From positions 3,224,001 through 3,288,000 of the forward strand of contig BSYQ01000001.1 in the NCBI GenBank assembly GCA_030272585.1: a stretch of DNA of 64,000 nt. The letters run 5' to 3'. This stretch comes from Bryopsis sp. KO-2023 (taxonomy: Eukaryota; Chlorophyta; Ulvophyceae; Bryopsidales; Bryopsidaceae). Shown piece by piece: positions 11,175-24,206 of this stretch. The stretch's first letter is position 1. Each line of letters begins with the position of its first letter. The position numbers were made by a program, and so were the translations under genes. The notes beneath the pieces are model-generated. The model was not told the DNA's origin. It worked only from the letters and a program-made list of their open reading frames with translations, and searched no databases.

Positions 11175-14100
11175 TCATTCCCCTGCTTGTCCGGAAATGC
11201 CTTTCAAATAACTGAGATGTTTTTCCGTCAGGTCAAACCTCGTGCTCCCTCCCACCAGTTCACGAATCATTGATAAAATTATGCGAGGGGTCTCTGAAGG
11301 GTTTTGAATTGAGCCCCTGATGCCAAGGGCACTCGACTTATTCCAAACGCACAACAGAGCACTCCTAGAGAATCCAACCTGACTCATCATCTGCATTTCG
11401 GAGGGTAGTGTTTGTTTTCAACACATTAACAACAGTTAGTTTTGCGAGAAAAAAATCTTGGATCATAGTAAAAGCCGTACAAAAACTTTGTGCAAAATAT
11501 GTACATGGGGAAAGGGCCTGCTTTACTTGTGTCGATGCTCTCCAATTTTTTTTCACTGCATTGCAAAAATGGCCCCCACAATAATTTCCCCAAAACAGAG
11601 TATTCGGCTTCTCTGTTGAAAAGATGCTAACCAATACATTTTTTGGAAATTAAGTGTACCGAATAAAACCTTCAATTATCGAGCGAGGCAAGATCACATC
11701 ATATCATATCATCATCCCCCCCCCCCAAAAAAAAAGAGAGCTCAGAATGGCACAGTACCTCAGGTAAGACGTTTTCAATCATGTCGATACTTCCAAGGGC
11801 CTCGTTCATTTTTTTGAATTTCTCGATCGCAGGTTGTGCCAAGTGCACCACGCAAATCAACAGTGCCAGCACCGTCGCATCTTGATCCTCCCCCGTCAAA
11901 TCGTAATGCAGGCGAATGAGATCCTCCAAGTGCGATTCTATCATCACAAGCGAAACCCACAAATTATAAAACGTAAAATAATTCCAATTGAGAAAAGCAA
12001 AACTATACAGACAGACAATGTTGCGGTGCTCTAGGCTAGAAAAACACACATTTCCCCACATTCCAAATTCAAAAATATGCATGCATCGATCCATCGACAT
12101 GGTTCTTGGTGGATTGAGGTTATCAGTGAAGGTATTCTCAAAAATTTGATTTTTTTTGTCAAATTTAAGGATTACATTCAAACTTGAATCTTTATTCAAA
12201 ACTTACCATTCAACTCCGAGGGGAACCTCATTCCCTTCAGCAAACAGCTGCCCATCCACAACAGAAACCTGGCCCCCCTGTCCAGATTTTCTGCACTTTT
12301 CGGCGATTTTCTGATACTTGTCTCAACCTCCACAACATCGCCACTCTCTACCGCTTTCTCCCTGCACGACATCATCGCAGGGAGCCCCCACAACACAGAT
12401 CTCTCCCAGTAAGGGGAAGCTTCTGCTTCCACAACCCGGTCGTTCACCCCAGTAGCCATTTTTAACACTATCTCCAGCAAACGCTTGTCAATTTCAGTCT
12501 GACCTACATCTATCCAGTCTCCAAACACGCCGCCACCATCCAGCAGATCGCACAGATGCTTCCATTCCAGCACGTCAGACATAGAGGCCACCCCCCCCTC
12601 GCTGCACACCTTCATCAAAGCTTCCATGTACAGAACGACCTCCCACCACATGACCCCAACGAGCCGGCCCCTCTTCTCACTCCATCCCACTTTCAACCCT
12701 GCGCTGGTCTTACTCCCCATTTTCTTATTCTTATTCTCAGCACTGCCTTTCAACAATTGGCTTCGTTGATCCACATCCACCTCACCAACACCAGCCTCTT
12801 TTTCGTAGTAGTTTGTGACCATCTTGCACAAAACCCACCCAGTTCGGATATAGTCATTGAGGAGACCCCCTCGCTGGCTCAACCCGATGTTTCCAGTGAC
12901 GAGACTTCGGAGAGCTCGAATCGAAGCGATTGCACAAGGGTAATTGGGCTCAGTGTTATCCAATTTGCTCGACACCGTGGAGGGCTGCCAGCCTGAGTGC
13001 ACTGCTCTGTCTCCTAGCCACAAAACTAACCCTATAAAAGACACAATAAATCGCTCATTGATTTCGAAAACAGATGAACTCATCAGCAGCTCGAACATGG
13101 AGGATCATCGGTGCCAATTTAATCATAGGATTCAAGTGCAAGGCCACGTATAGCTGAGGAAACCCGATTGCCTTGGTGGTGGTGTCATTTTTGAGAATAT
13201 CAGTATTCTGGATGTCTACCTGCTGAATCCACAAGAGTTTCTGCAAGGGTTGGGATCTCCGTCACTTTTCTGGCCACACGGATGGCCATTCTGCGAGTCT
13301 CCGGGTGTGCCAACTTTGAGTCATGGAGGGCCAGCAACGCCGGGAAAATTTTGCACCTCTCATAGAGCATGCAAGAATCCGTTCCCTTAGGACATAAAGC
13401 AGATCTTCAGCCAAACACCCATAGTTTTATGATATCTTATCGGTTTTGGGAAATTAATCAGCCATCATACTCAGAACGGCACAATAAAAAAGCTAGGTTT
13501 GGGGAACTCTGTGGAGCTTACTCACCATCATTCCTGCAGCCAGTAAGTTCACCATCCACCCCTGACCCCCGTTTTGATCCACACAACTCGAAAGCTTTCT
13601 CCACATCGGGACGGCCGAAACATCCCATTCCTCAGTTTCCATACACACATTTGAAATCGTTGCATGCATGGCGTTTTCCTTGCTGGTCAGTTGCATGCAT
13701 GCCTCGGCGAAGAAAACCGACACCACCGTCGGCAGCTTCTGATCGGCTTCCCCCACGGCCACAAGAAAGTGCCTCAACAAATGCAGTATGCCGCTGGATT
13801 CCTTCAAATTCGAGTCTGAGAGCCAGCTGCGGTATTTCGCCACAACTTCGACAGCCATTTTCCTGCAATGATTAACCAGCCACAGGAAAAACAAGTTAAG
13901 CTATGGCAAGGTCGACAGGTTGAGGTCTCCTATACACGTTGAAGATTTCTGTGCCTACCAGGGGACTCATCCATTTCAATGAAAGCGAGAACTGGCCTAT
14001 ATGCTGAGGGTCGATTTCGACTCCTCCTTTTCAACCCCGCCACCCTGTGAAAGTATTACAGCCAAACTATCATCTGTTCCCTTGCCGCACCTCAATTTGG

Positions 14101-17100
14101 CATCCGCTGCTGCTGAAGCTCTCAAACACAGCGCCAAGAGCCCAGATTTCCAGAAATCCTCCTTCCCCACCCCTCTGTCCACCACCACCTTACAAAAACG
14201 CAGCAGAAAGGCGGGGTCACAGCCACCATCGAATCCACATGCCCCTGCCCTCCCCCAGATTTCCTCTGCACCCTCAAATCCATCCAGAGTCCTGAGCTCG
14301 GGAAAGTAAACTGTGGTCATCCCACTCCTTCTATGATATGCGTTAGGCCCCGTGTGCCAAATCAGTTTGCAAAATTCGTCATTCTCAAGCGGTGAAGAGG
14401 TGGCGGATATTCGAGGGACGAGCAACCCAGCCAAGTGCAGTTTCAATGCATCATTCCCCCAGATATACCCAAGATTCTCCAATGGACTGGGGTTGTTTTG
14501 GCTGCTGCTGGCGGGCCCCTGATTCAATCGTTGACCCAATCGATCATCAAGCAGCTTGAGGACATGGAGAACTGCAATATCCTCCGAAGAAAGGGAAGCC
14601 CCATAGCCAACCAGTAACACAGCCATCAAGTTGGACTCCCTTGATATCTCGGCCGAGTTTTTATCGATTTTCAGGCCAAACTCTGTTTGCATATTCAGCA
14701 GGGTTTCGATCAGAACAGCCAGCTCAGTTCTCAAGGTCCCTACAGTGATATCTGAACTTCCCCTTGACGCCCCAATGTCAGACTCCATGACTGACAAAAC
14801 CGATCCCACTGGATACACTAGGTTAGCAGCCCCTGGAGTCAAGCTCGATGAGAGTGGGGGCTTGTGTGGCTGCTGGGCAGCGACAAAACCAGAATGGCTC
14901 AACAGAGCATCCAGCACCTTCTTGGCAACCAGTACTGCTCGAGGATTCTCGGTGGTTGATTTCCCTGCATCCACCATTTCGTGGTCTTGCTGAGCTGTGG
15001 TGGCGGCCTCCTTTGGAATGAGGGATGCAAAGAGCCGTCTGACAACACGAATCTCGCCTGGGGAGTTCAGCGCATACTTCATGACTGACATGGCCAGCTT
15101 CTCGGCCACCGTGCAAACCTACTCCAGAACACACTTCGCTTGTCAATCAGGAAAGATCTCACACACCTCTTTCGGCAGAACAACACATCAGCAATAGCTG
15201 GTGCAAGGTGGATTTCCATACAAACCTCATCGAAACTGGCTGAAGTTCGAAATTCATTTGGAAGCTCCGCAAGGTAGTCCCCAAAGCATCCATCGAGAAG
15301 GTCAGATATATAGGCCAATTCCTGAGCATTGCCTCCGTTCCCTTTTGATCTCTGCTTGACCAAGTTGCAGAAAGTAACACAGCAAGTGCTGACTAGATGG
15401 CTGAGGCGGTCCAGAGCTTTCCCACGGCTCTTTGCAGTCACACTCCCCTGTGGATTGCACATGCAGAAACACCAAGAAATCATTACAGAAAACGGAAAGA
15501 CATGCATGTCTTAGAAATTCGGAGCATCATACCTTGATCTGTATTTTTCGGTCTGATCTTACCTGGGTCAACTGATGATTGGCAATGAATCCAGACAGCA
15601 CCAAGAGCTCTGTTCTCCACACGTCAGGTTTTTCCAGCCAGCATTTTTCGGGAAGGAGCGCTGGCAAAAGGTCGCTCCAGCATTTCTTCCACAACGTCTT
15701 TTCCCCACATTTGATGCACAACATCAATGCTTGACTTCCAAATTCCTTCAATTTTTGCTTCCCTTCATCGGCCAGCTGCATTTTGGAAAAGTCCTTCGAA
15801 ATCCCCATAAAAAGTTCTACCAGAGTGGAGCCATAAACCTGTGTGACGACTTCTTTTCTTGACCGGTGCACCGACAAACCCCTCAAATAATTAACGGCCA
15901 CAGGGAGACAAAGAGTGAGATAGTCTATGTCACTCTTTTTCTTGACTACATCCTCCATGTACATCCTCCGACAAGCGGCTTCCGTCTTTACGAGTTTAGC
16001 AGCAATTTTCCCTTTCAAACCCTCAGGGTCAGCCAGACATCTCTCCATGATCGCCACCAGCGAGATTTTCTTCGAGAAAATGGATCCATCCACAGGAGTG
16101 TCTGACTCCAACCCCTCCAGCAAAACCTTTTCACTGTCCGGGTTCAAACCATCCATGCCCAACAGAAAACCCACGCTCTTCCAATCGAAACGGAGACCCC
16201 CATCACAATCCAGCCAAGCAAAACTCAGAAGCAAGCCTCGGATGGAGCTGGAGACGGTCAATTGTTTTCTTTTCGTCTGCTTTCTTCTTATGGTTTTCAC
16301 GATAGATTCTCTGAGGGGAGCCTCCACGTACGGCCCCACAGAAGTCAATGCTCTGGCAATCGCTTTATCGATGTCGGTGCGTCCTCCTGCATATTTCTTC
16401 GACATGCAACCAAACAGATTCTGCATGGCATGTACAATCCTTCCCCTGCAGCCCGGCGGCCCATCTTCCAGCTTGGAAATAACTTTTTTCAAGAAGAGTG
16501 CGATGCTCTCAGTGCTGGCCCCCGATTCATCTCGTGACAAAGCTTCACAGAGAGCTGGATGCGACAAGATGGGAGTTACGAAACGCTCGAGTTCTTGGAG
16601 CGTTAATTCGGTGGCGAAAAGATGTCCCTCCAACAAGGCAATTGCGACCTTCATAGCTCCTCCTTCACTCGGCTTGATCCTGTTTCCAAAAAGGAAAGAA
16701 AACGATAATCGGTGAACATTCTTACAGTCAATCGCTCAGCTCGAAAAGGTGTCCCAGGGAGAAAAAAAAATCCTGATGATGCCTGTAAACTGAGAGAACT
16801 ATTTTTCTTACATTTTTTTACCTGTTTAGGGCTCCCAACACATATTTTATCAAAAACATTCGCCAGGTTTCGGGGATTCTGCGTATTCTTTCCAGAAGCC
16901 AGCACATCAAATCTCTGTTTTCCTGCATTTCCTTCGATTCCATCGTAACCTTGATGAGCAAGCAGAGGGAAAAACTCTGCAGACAATCCTTGGAAGCGTT
17001 CAGTGCCTTGGACAAAAACTCGCCAGCTCCCTCGGGCATGCAATGGCCCTTCAACACCTCGGAGCTGATGGAGAGAAACTCCTGATTTCTCAACCAGCTG

Positions 17101-20100
17101 GGCTGCTTCTCGATCACGGAACTGAGAAAGCCCAGTGCCTGGGTGCCGGGCAAACTGAGCAATGACGTCTGCATGTTGGATTCCCCTTCTACGGATCCAC
17201 CAGGCGAACGGCTTTGATCATTCAATGAACAATCGTCCGAGCCCCCTGACCATGCTTTATCCATTTGATCCTGCAACGTCTGTTCATCCACCTCGCTGTC
17301 GGGCCCCGAAACACAACATTCCAGTGCCAGAATTTGCGACCGAAAGGCATCAGCAGAAATGGACAGGACTGCCTCTTCAACCCACTTATCCAAAATCGCT
17401 GGATTTGCATCAGCCACATTTCGCAACACCAAAGTGCATGCCGACCACAGCGAGCCGAGGGGAAATCCTTCTCGAGGCATCGACCCCCTGGATTTATCAG
17501 CCCTGGTCCCGGATCCATTTTTGGAGTTGCCCTTGTGCGAAGCTTTTGACAGCATGCCATGGATTGTTATGATGAGGGGGATCGGGCATGTGGAACTTAA
17601 AAGAAACAAGTTTACTGTGCTGGCCACGTACGATGAGATCCAGACCTTTTCCATCGAGGGTTGCGAGGGGGAAAACAAAACCTGCAGACAGTTGAACAGC
17701 ATTCCTGTGCCCATCAGGCCCAGCTCTGAGTCATCCCCCTGTCAAGAACACGTACACTTAATGTACCAAAAAAAATAAAAAAATAAAAATAAAAGTTTGA
17801 GAAAACAAAACATTGTGGCACTGTCTATTAAGCTTTGATACAATTTTTTTTCTTGATGAACTGTGGAAGGTTTTTGAACAGGTTATCTTGAGAGCAGCGT
17901 CGAATTGCATACCTTGGAGGCACAGTTGAAATCCCTGAGGAGCTCGGCTTGGGTTTCGTACAGAGTTTGCGGATTTCTTATCATTCGGCACACGACGTCA
18001 GTGAAGAATGATAAAACCGCATGGTGTCGGCGATTCGCAATCTGACCGGATGCTTTTCCGGGCATGAGGGAAAGCCATACTGTCATAGCCTCCAATTCTG
18101 TCGAGGCAAAACCGAATTTCGCCAGCCACCCCATCAACAGCTTCTCCGAGGCATGAAATACCTCCGGACACCCCGTTTCTGAGCATCAAAAATTCATCGA
18201 TCAAAAAGGGGACAAGGTTTAATTTTTCTAGAGGCCAAAAAAAAAAAAACACATCTTCCAACAGGAATTTTGGCAAACCAAAGGTGGGCGAAAATCTGTG
18301 CTTGGCAAGCAGATTTAAAAAATCCAATATGTGTTTTTTTTTGGATGAAACCAGCTTCTGGAAAATTGCAAGCAGATCGACATTTTCGATTTTTCACCTG
18401 TGAGCAGTCTCATAATGGGTTTCAATTTTTGCGGAATTAGCGTCCGCATGTAGCCTGCTCCTCGATTTTTTGTCGCCTGTTCTAAGGCGTGGATGACTGC
18501 CAACTGGTAGGCAGGGTCCTTTCCAACAATATCCTATCATCACAAACAAAGAATTGTGCACTCTAGGGCGTATCCCTATATTATATATATATATATAATC
18601 CCCCCCCCCCCCCTTCTGATGCTGACCCTCCAAAGATCAAACCTCCACCAATCCCATTTGAACCGTCCCAGGTACGCCAGGTGAAACTTTTTAGACAACT
18701 GTGATTTGGAAAGCTATTTCTCTTTTTCTTTTTTTTTGAGGGGGAATTGGGGTTACCTCAGTGAGCACGTTCATGAGCGCCTCCAGACTGCCTTGCGGCA
18801 TCATTTCCGGCCCAATTTTCCAACACAGCTCCAAAATGCCCAGTATTCCGTTCAGCAACAGAATCTTTCGGTCTCTCAGCGAAGAACTCGATTCCCCATC
18901 CCCATCAGCCATCTCCTCATCCAGATCTTTGCCTTTGACAAACCACATCAACCAACAGCTCCAGTAAAACCCCAGTAAAAACATATCAAGTCTCCACCAT
19001 GAAAGAGTCACCACGTCGCACAGATATCCTCACTGTTCAGCAACCGCAAAACGTAAACCATAATGACTTTTCGCCCCGTTCATAAGAAGAAAAATAGATA
19101 TTTTCTTGGTGGCTCACCATCAGGCTCGTTGGTCTTGTATTGCAGCCAGTACACTTTCATCAACACCGAATGAGGGGGCAACAAGTTTGCAAGCTTCACT
19201 TTCAATTTCAACGACACCGTTTCCCAACCACATGCCGTTTCGATCACGGCGAGGAGGTCCGCTATCGACAGAAGTATTCTTCGAAGGCAGGCAATGGCCC
19301 CATAGCAAATCAATGGATGCTTAGATTGAAGGAACTTCCCCATCGTGACCTGAGCACCAACAGAAAACATAAAACCCAACCTATGTCAAAACATTAGCAT
19401 TACCCAAGCCCCCCACCCCCTTTTCTTCCTGATCCTTATACAGCGAAGTGGAGATCAATCAATTACTGCTTTCACTAAATCGAGAGCTTGCTGTTTCTCC
19501 AAAGAACAATGCTATACGGAGTTGCTCTTCTTTCTATTTCAACCACACGATAATATGCAACGTGCATTTCCAATGAAGTCACGTAAGCATTCGAAGCCCT
19601 TGGTGGATCAGCACCTTGTTGACTTGCGGTGGGACACACCATCCGATGAGCCGATCGACCAGAGCATCGTCGTTTTGAGGCGGCAATCGGCGGCTCTGGG
19701 CCCCAGAAACCAGCTCCGCTCTGCACCCTCCCGCATATTTGATCAAATCCGTGAGCACCCCCATACCAGTCACAAATTCTTGAGGGTTCTGCGCATTCAG
19801 GTTGATTTTTCCCAAAACGAGGCACTCGGCTGCCACCCTCGAGCACGATCGACATATCTTTGCCAAGAAGAACCAATGTCTGCTTCGGATGTGCGGTTTG
19901 AGAAACGCAATGAATTCCATCATGTTCCTGGAAAAAAAAACAAAAAACAAGAGCCCACAATGAGCAATTTAGATAATCGAAATCAATGGAGGAAACACGG
20001 CACACGGCATTTGCTTGTGCATTATTTTATTGGGAAGTAAATATCTACCTGAAGGCATTCGCCTGTTCATCCTCTGTGGAGTTTCTACAAGGCAAGAGGC

Positions 20101-22303
20101 CATGTCTAGGATTTGTGCACAGCTCCAGCAACAATTTCCCAGCCAGATGAGCTTCCGCCCCAGACCTTCCAGAAATGAAAACCAGCTGAAGCCCACACAA
20201 AACCCACATCAAACTCTGGTTAAATCAGAATACATCTACAAAATCACAGTCTGACCCCACCCCCTGACAATTAATCCTCCTTCTTGTTGGTCCTACTGAC
20301 ACCAGAAATTGGATGATGGCTCTAACTTGACAATAGGAGTGATACATTTTCAACAATCTTGTCTTCTATAGGAGCTGTTCATAACTGACCTGACACAGAG
20401 TCCCAGGGGTGAACACTTCTCCCTTAAGCTTTGGAGGGACGTCGGAATCCACGCCGACAGTCCTTCTCACCAACACATCCAATACTTGCTGGATGACCTC
20501 AGGGCGGTCGAAGGATAGCTTCAAGAGCAGAGCCGACATGAAGCTCTTTGTCGAGAGCAACGTCAGGAAACAGACCGTGTTGCAGTTGTGCAGCAATGCG
20601 AGCGCTGAATACGAAACCAGGGGATTGGGTTCAGTGAGCTCAAAAGGGTTTCAAAAAAAGATGTTCAGATGCAAAAATAAATAAAAATAAATATATAAAT
20701 ATTACTTACTCATATTGAGGAAACAGTCCCTGTGCGGTGTTCTGATCAGCTCTTCAAGGCTCAACGGATCGCGCTTTTTTCGAGTCTTTGCTCTTTCATC
20801 TGTTGCCTCCCTGCCAGCACAGACAGAATTTTCCCCCTCCCCTCAATTTTCAGATTCAGAGCAAAAACGAATGCAGTTTTGGACCCCTGTTATAGCTATT
20901 CCATCGAGGCCAGCAATAAGAAAAAAGGAGGTCATGGATTTTGTGAATCACGTGAAAGATTTCATAATAAAAAGAAATGTGTTACAGCCTATAAAACATT
21001 CCCGTGAACGGGCTACGCTCAGCCGTTTGGCCTTGTGTAAAATAGTTTCAAAAATTAAGCAATATTGAATTGTTCGCTAGGAGCTGTTTTACCATCTCTG
21101 AAAGCAAATGTCCCAGAAATCGACTTTCGCTGGGCCCGAGTTACTGGAGCGCTTGAGGGCATCGACCACCCTGGCTGCTACACCCTCCCCGATTTCTGCT
21201 AATGCCGCGAATAAGCAAAATGCTGCATTGACCCTCGCAGAATCCTTGCTATTCAGGCTCTTGATGAGTTCCTAAATATAGAACATATGGAGTCCAGTCA
21301 CCAATGTGGATCATCGAGACCTGACTAAATTACCAAATGCTGACTGAAATTTGAACTGAGATGCATGTCATTCTTGTGATGACTAAAACTGGACACAGAA
21401 AAAAAAATCTTCGAATGGTGTGATTTTATTATGAATGTTGAAGAAAAGCATCCGAAGTTTTCAGCCATAATAAACCTTAAATTGATATTTTGATTCCACA
21501 CCTTCAGCCATGATGTCCCCAATTCCAAACCGACTTCCTCCAAGAGTTGTTTTATTCTATTCCTTTTCTGGTGCTGTTGAGTTTCAGGATGCTTTCGCAA
21601 ACCCAGCAGCACCGTGAACAGCAAAAAAAGCTCCGCCCTCACGGGGGCCTCCTTCGTCTTGACGTGGAGCTCCCATATCTCCAGAAAACCTGCGGGGTTG
21701 CTTTCCCCGAGAAGATCCAACACCTCCCCCACTTTCTTAGCATCGAAACAACAGCCTCGCAGCAAAACTAGACCTATGGAACCACAAAAAGCGCGCGTGA
21801 CGTTCCGCTCCGCCGAAAGACGTCTATTGCGGCGGTGGCAAAAATAACGAGCGACCAGTTGCGGATAAAACATTGAGGCACTATACCTACCCTCGACGAC
21901 CGTGGCTGGTGCTGAGCTCGTGGATAGAGCCTCGACTGTGCTTTCGACGAGTTTCATCGCGAAGGGGAAAAACGTCGGGCTAAACAAGATTCAAACTGTG
22001 TGGTCAGTGATGACCACTAACCGCGACACGCAGACAATCCACTGCGATCTGGGGCAGCATTTTTACGGGGGCGGCGCCGCAAAAAACGGACTGCGTAGCA
22101 CACTGATATTGGGGTGCATTCGAAAATGCAAGACGGAGCACAACAAATTGAGTGTTTTCCTCGGCAATCCACCAAGGGGGGTACAGAACAGATGGTGATC
22201 CACGAGGCTTTTTTTCTTCGATGTGCTTTGCTCCTTGGCCAGAGTTTTTGATTTCGTGTTTCCTTTTTTTCCTGGGCAGAGAGTTTGGTTTCATACTTTT
22301 CAT
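11175..22303 (-). CDS. URB1: URB1/NPA1-type nucleolar pre-ribosomal-associated protein
   Basis: Large nucleolar scaffold for early 60S ribosome assembly. I assemble 22 exons: 22303-22185, 21979-21891, 21773-21502, 21271-21093, 20810-20710, 20604-20390, 20185-20049, 19927-19615, 19349-19118, 19066-19012, 18958-18757, 18533-18398, 18178-17913, 17738-16822, 16679-15563, 15447-15163, 15118-14022, 13862-13526, 13385-13220, 13031-12207, 11937-11759 and 11378-11175. They are phase-consistent and give about 2480 residues, the family's size class. Family blocks appear in order: FLEIWELHVKTKEAPVRAEL; the helix pair around FDRPEVIQQVLDVLVRR; LELCTNPRHGL; SKHPLICYGAIACLRRIL; and EAMTVWLSLMPGK with RNPQTLYE. 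The N-terminus has a basic nuclear-type signal (LPRKKRKHEIK). The rest is helical repeats. Weak points are the donor of exon 8 (GTGCTG), the donor of exon 17 (GTCGAA, 14017-14022) and the choice of the first exon. Confidence 0.82.
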
Positions 22304-22760
22304 GGTGTAAGGCTTTGGGGATAATTTTTTTCTGGAAAATCTTCCATTTACTTGCTGTTGAAATACGAGGTATGAGAGCAACACGCCAAAAACACTACAC
22401 CACCAGCCCTTATGCGTTCAGCACGCTTTCACTCGGACCTGGGGAGAGTGCTGGAGGCAGCGCTTCTGGATTCTCTGAGGAATATTTTCGTTGGATGCAC
22501 TCTCCAACGAACGGCTGGTTTGACAGGGCGCCCTGGGCTGGCTGTCCTCGGGCAACCGTCACCTCAGTCAAATACTCCCACCCTGACACCGACCGCGGTG
22601 TGTCGCTAGAAAAAGGATCCTTCCGCTCCACAAGAAGCGACTCGCGATTCAACAAGCCCATCCCAAGCAATTTTAATTCTTGACCCTGCAGTTCGGTGCT
22701 CGCCCACTGATCGAAAACAGCCCGTTGTTTGATCGTTTCCTCTTCGGCAGTCGTGAAACA
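22304..22760. promoter_or_regulatory. Divergent upstream region of URB1 and the glycine-repeat gene
   Basis: 457 bp lies between the proposed URB1 ATG and the ATG of the plus-strand secreted-protein gene. It should carry both promoters and 5' UTRs. No specific element is recognisable. Confidence 0.4.
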
Positions 22761-24206
22761 ATGGCTCGTTTTGAACCTATCTCGATCGTCTTGGCGTTGT
22801 GCCTGTGCATGGGCGTAGCTCGCGTTTTCGCCGGCGAGTGCGAAGGCAGCGGACTTTTCTCCGGGGCTGGTTCTTTCGCTGGGAAAGGAGAGTTCACCGC
22901 CGACTCTGGATCCTTCGAGGGCGACGGTACTTTTGCTGTCACCGACGGAACCTTCGAAGGTACGAGATTCTTGGGGGGTGATTTGATCGGAATCCAGTGT
23001 CTCTCCTGACGAAGGTCGGCGCCGGCGATATCGATTCCTGGTGTAAAAAAAAAGCTTTGGACCGTTGGTATGTGCAGGCGAAGGTGCTTGCGAGGGAGAT
23101 GCCACCATGATGGGCATGGACGAGGAAGAAGACAGCATTACCGTCAGAGGAAGCGGCTTCATCAGAGGAAAAGGAAGATTCGAGGTACTGTTTTTGTGTG
23201 TGCCACACAAGGTTCAGCTACCTCGTGGTTTTCACTTTTATTTTCTTGTTGGTCTTTCTTATGCAACCCGTGTGTGTGCTGTGTTTGCAGTTCTCTGATG
23301 GAAGCACCTTTGTTGGCGAAGGTGAGTTTTTCCTTGCCCTGGCACATGTTTTTTAGCAAGTGGCAATTGCTGCATTCTCAAGGGGAGATGGCAAAACATT
23401 GTTTTTGTGATTTGATCAGGTGAATTCGATGGTGAAAATGTCAAGTTCGTTGGTACTGGAAAACTCAAGGGAAAAGGAAAGGCTGAGGGCAAGCTCAAGG
23501 CCTTTGGCGAAGAGTTCACCTGTGAATCCAAGGACGGATCTCTCTCTGTAAGTATCCGGGCCAGCCAATTTAGCAACCCATTTCTAACCAGCGAGCGACC
23601 TGACGTCTCACAATTGACTTTCGGATGGTTGATTTCTGAATGGTGATTCTATCTGGAACAGGGTGGCGGTACCTTCACTGGTGAAGGGTCCATGACTGCC
23701 GACGGAACCTTCGACGGATCTGGAACCTTCGATGGATCAGGTACTCCTCTTTGGTTACTTCATTCAAAAATCATCCACATGTTTTCTTGTAATGCTTCCA
23801 AAATGGGGTGGAGATTTGGTAGAAATCATCTCGTGCTTTCTTTTACTGCTTCCAAGATGGGGGTGAAGATTTAGATATCATCCGCATGCTTTCTTTTAAT
23901 TGGGGGTGAAGATTCGGTGTTTTTTGACACGAAGGAACCCTTGATGGAACCGGAGAGTGCGAGGAGGGTACCAGTGCCAAGCTGATCGGGGAAGCTGCAA
24001 AGGCAGACACCAGTGAAGAGGATGCTGAGGAGGATTCCGAGGAAGATACTGACACAGCTGAGGTTGCACTCAGTGCCCCTGCTTCTGAAGAAACTGCAGA
24101 TGATGCTGTGGTGGCCACTTTGGACGAGGAAGAGGAAGAAGAAGAAGAAGCTGCAAGTGATGCAATTGTTGCTACTCTGGGCGAGGATGACACCGACAGC
24201 GAGTGA
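22761..24206 (+). CDS. Secreted glycine-repeat protein with acidic C-terminal tail
   Basis: Six exons join in phase: 22761-22959, 23078-23184, 23291-23321, 23420-23547, 23662-23740 and 23935-24206, giving 271 residues. Residues 1-25 are a clear signal peptide (IVLALCLCMGVARVFAG). Residues about 26-195 are built of short units in which Gly alternates with aromatic or small residues, for example GSGLFSGAGSFAGKGEF, GTFDGSGTFDGSGTLDG and VGTGKLKGKGKAEGKL. The regular spacing suggests a beta-solenoid or a flexible matrix protein. From about 200 to the end the chain is very acidic (runs of Glu and Asp), a possible calcium-binding or mineral-associated tail. Introns 1, 3 and 5 cut within a Gly codon of the repeat and introns 2 and 4 fall between codons, so exons behave like modules. 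Only four Cys remain after the signal. I do not recognise the family. An extracellular or vacuolar location is inferred from the signal peptide. Confidence 0.88.
23770..23919 (+). repeat. Three imperfect tandem copies of a ~50-bp unit inside an intron
   Basis: The fifth intron of the glycine-repeat gene holds three diverged copies starting near 23771, 23826 and 23878. Each contains TCATC, then a TTTTCTT-type run and GGGGTG(A/G)AGATT. The third is shortened. The copies end 15 bp before the acceptor. Confidence 0.65.

Noticed and set aside
11365..11634. 89-codon minus-strand ORF
   Set aside because: Lies within the last intron of URB1; the flanking exons join in phase without it.
12556..12996. 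146-codon plus-strand ORF, and similar ones at 15927-16715 and 17162-17778
   Set aside because: Antisense to URB1 coding exons; no independent support.
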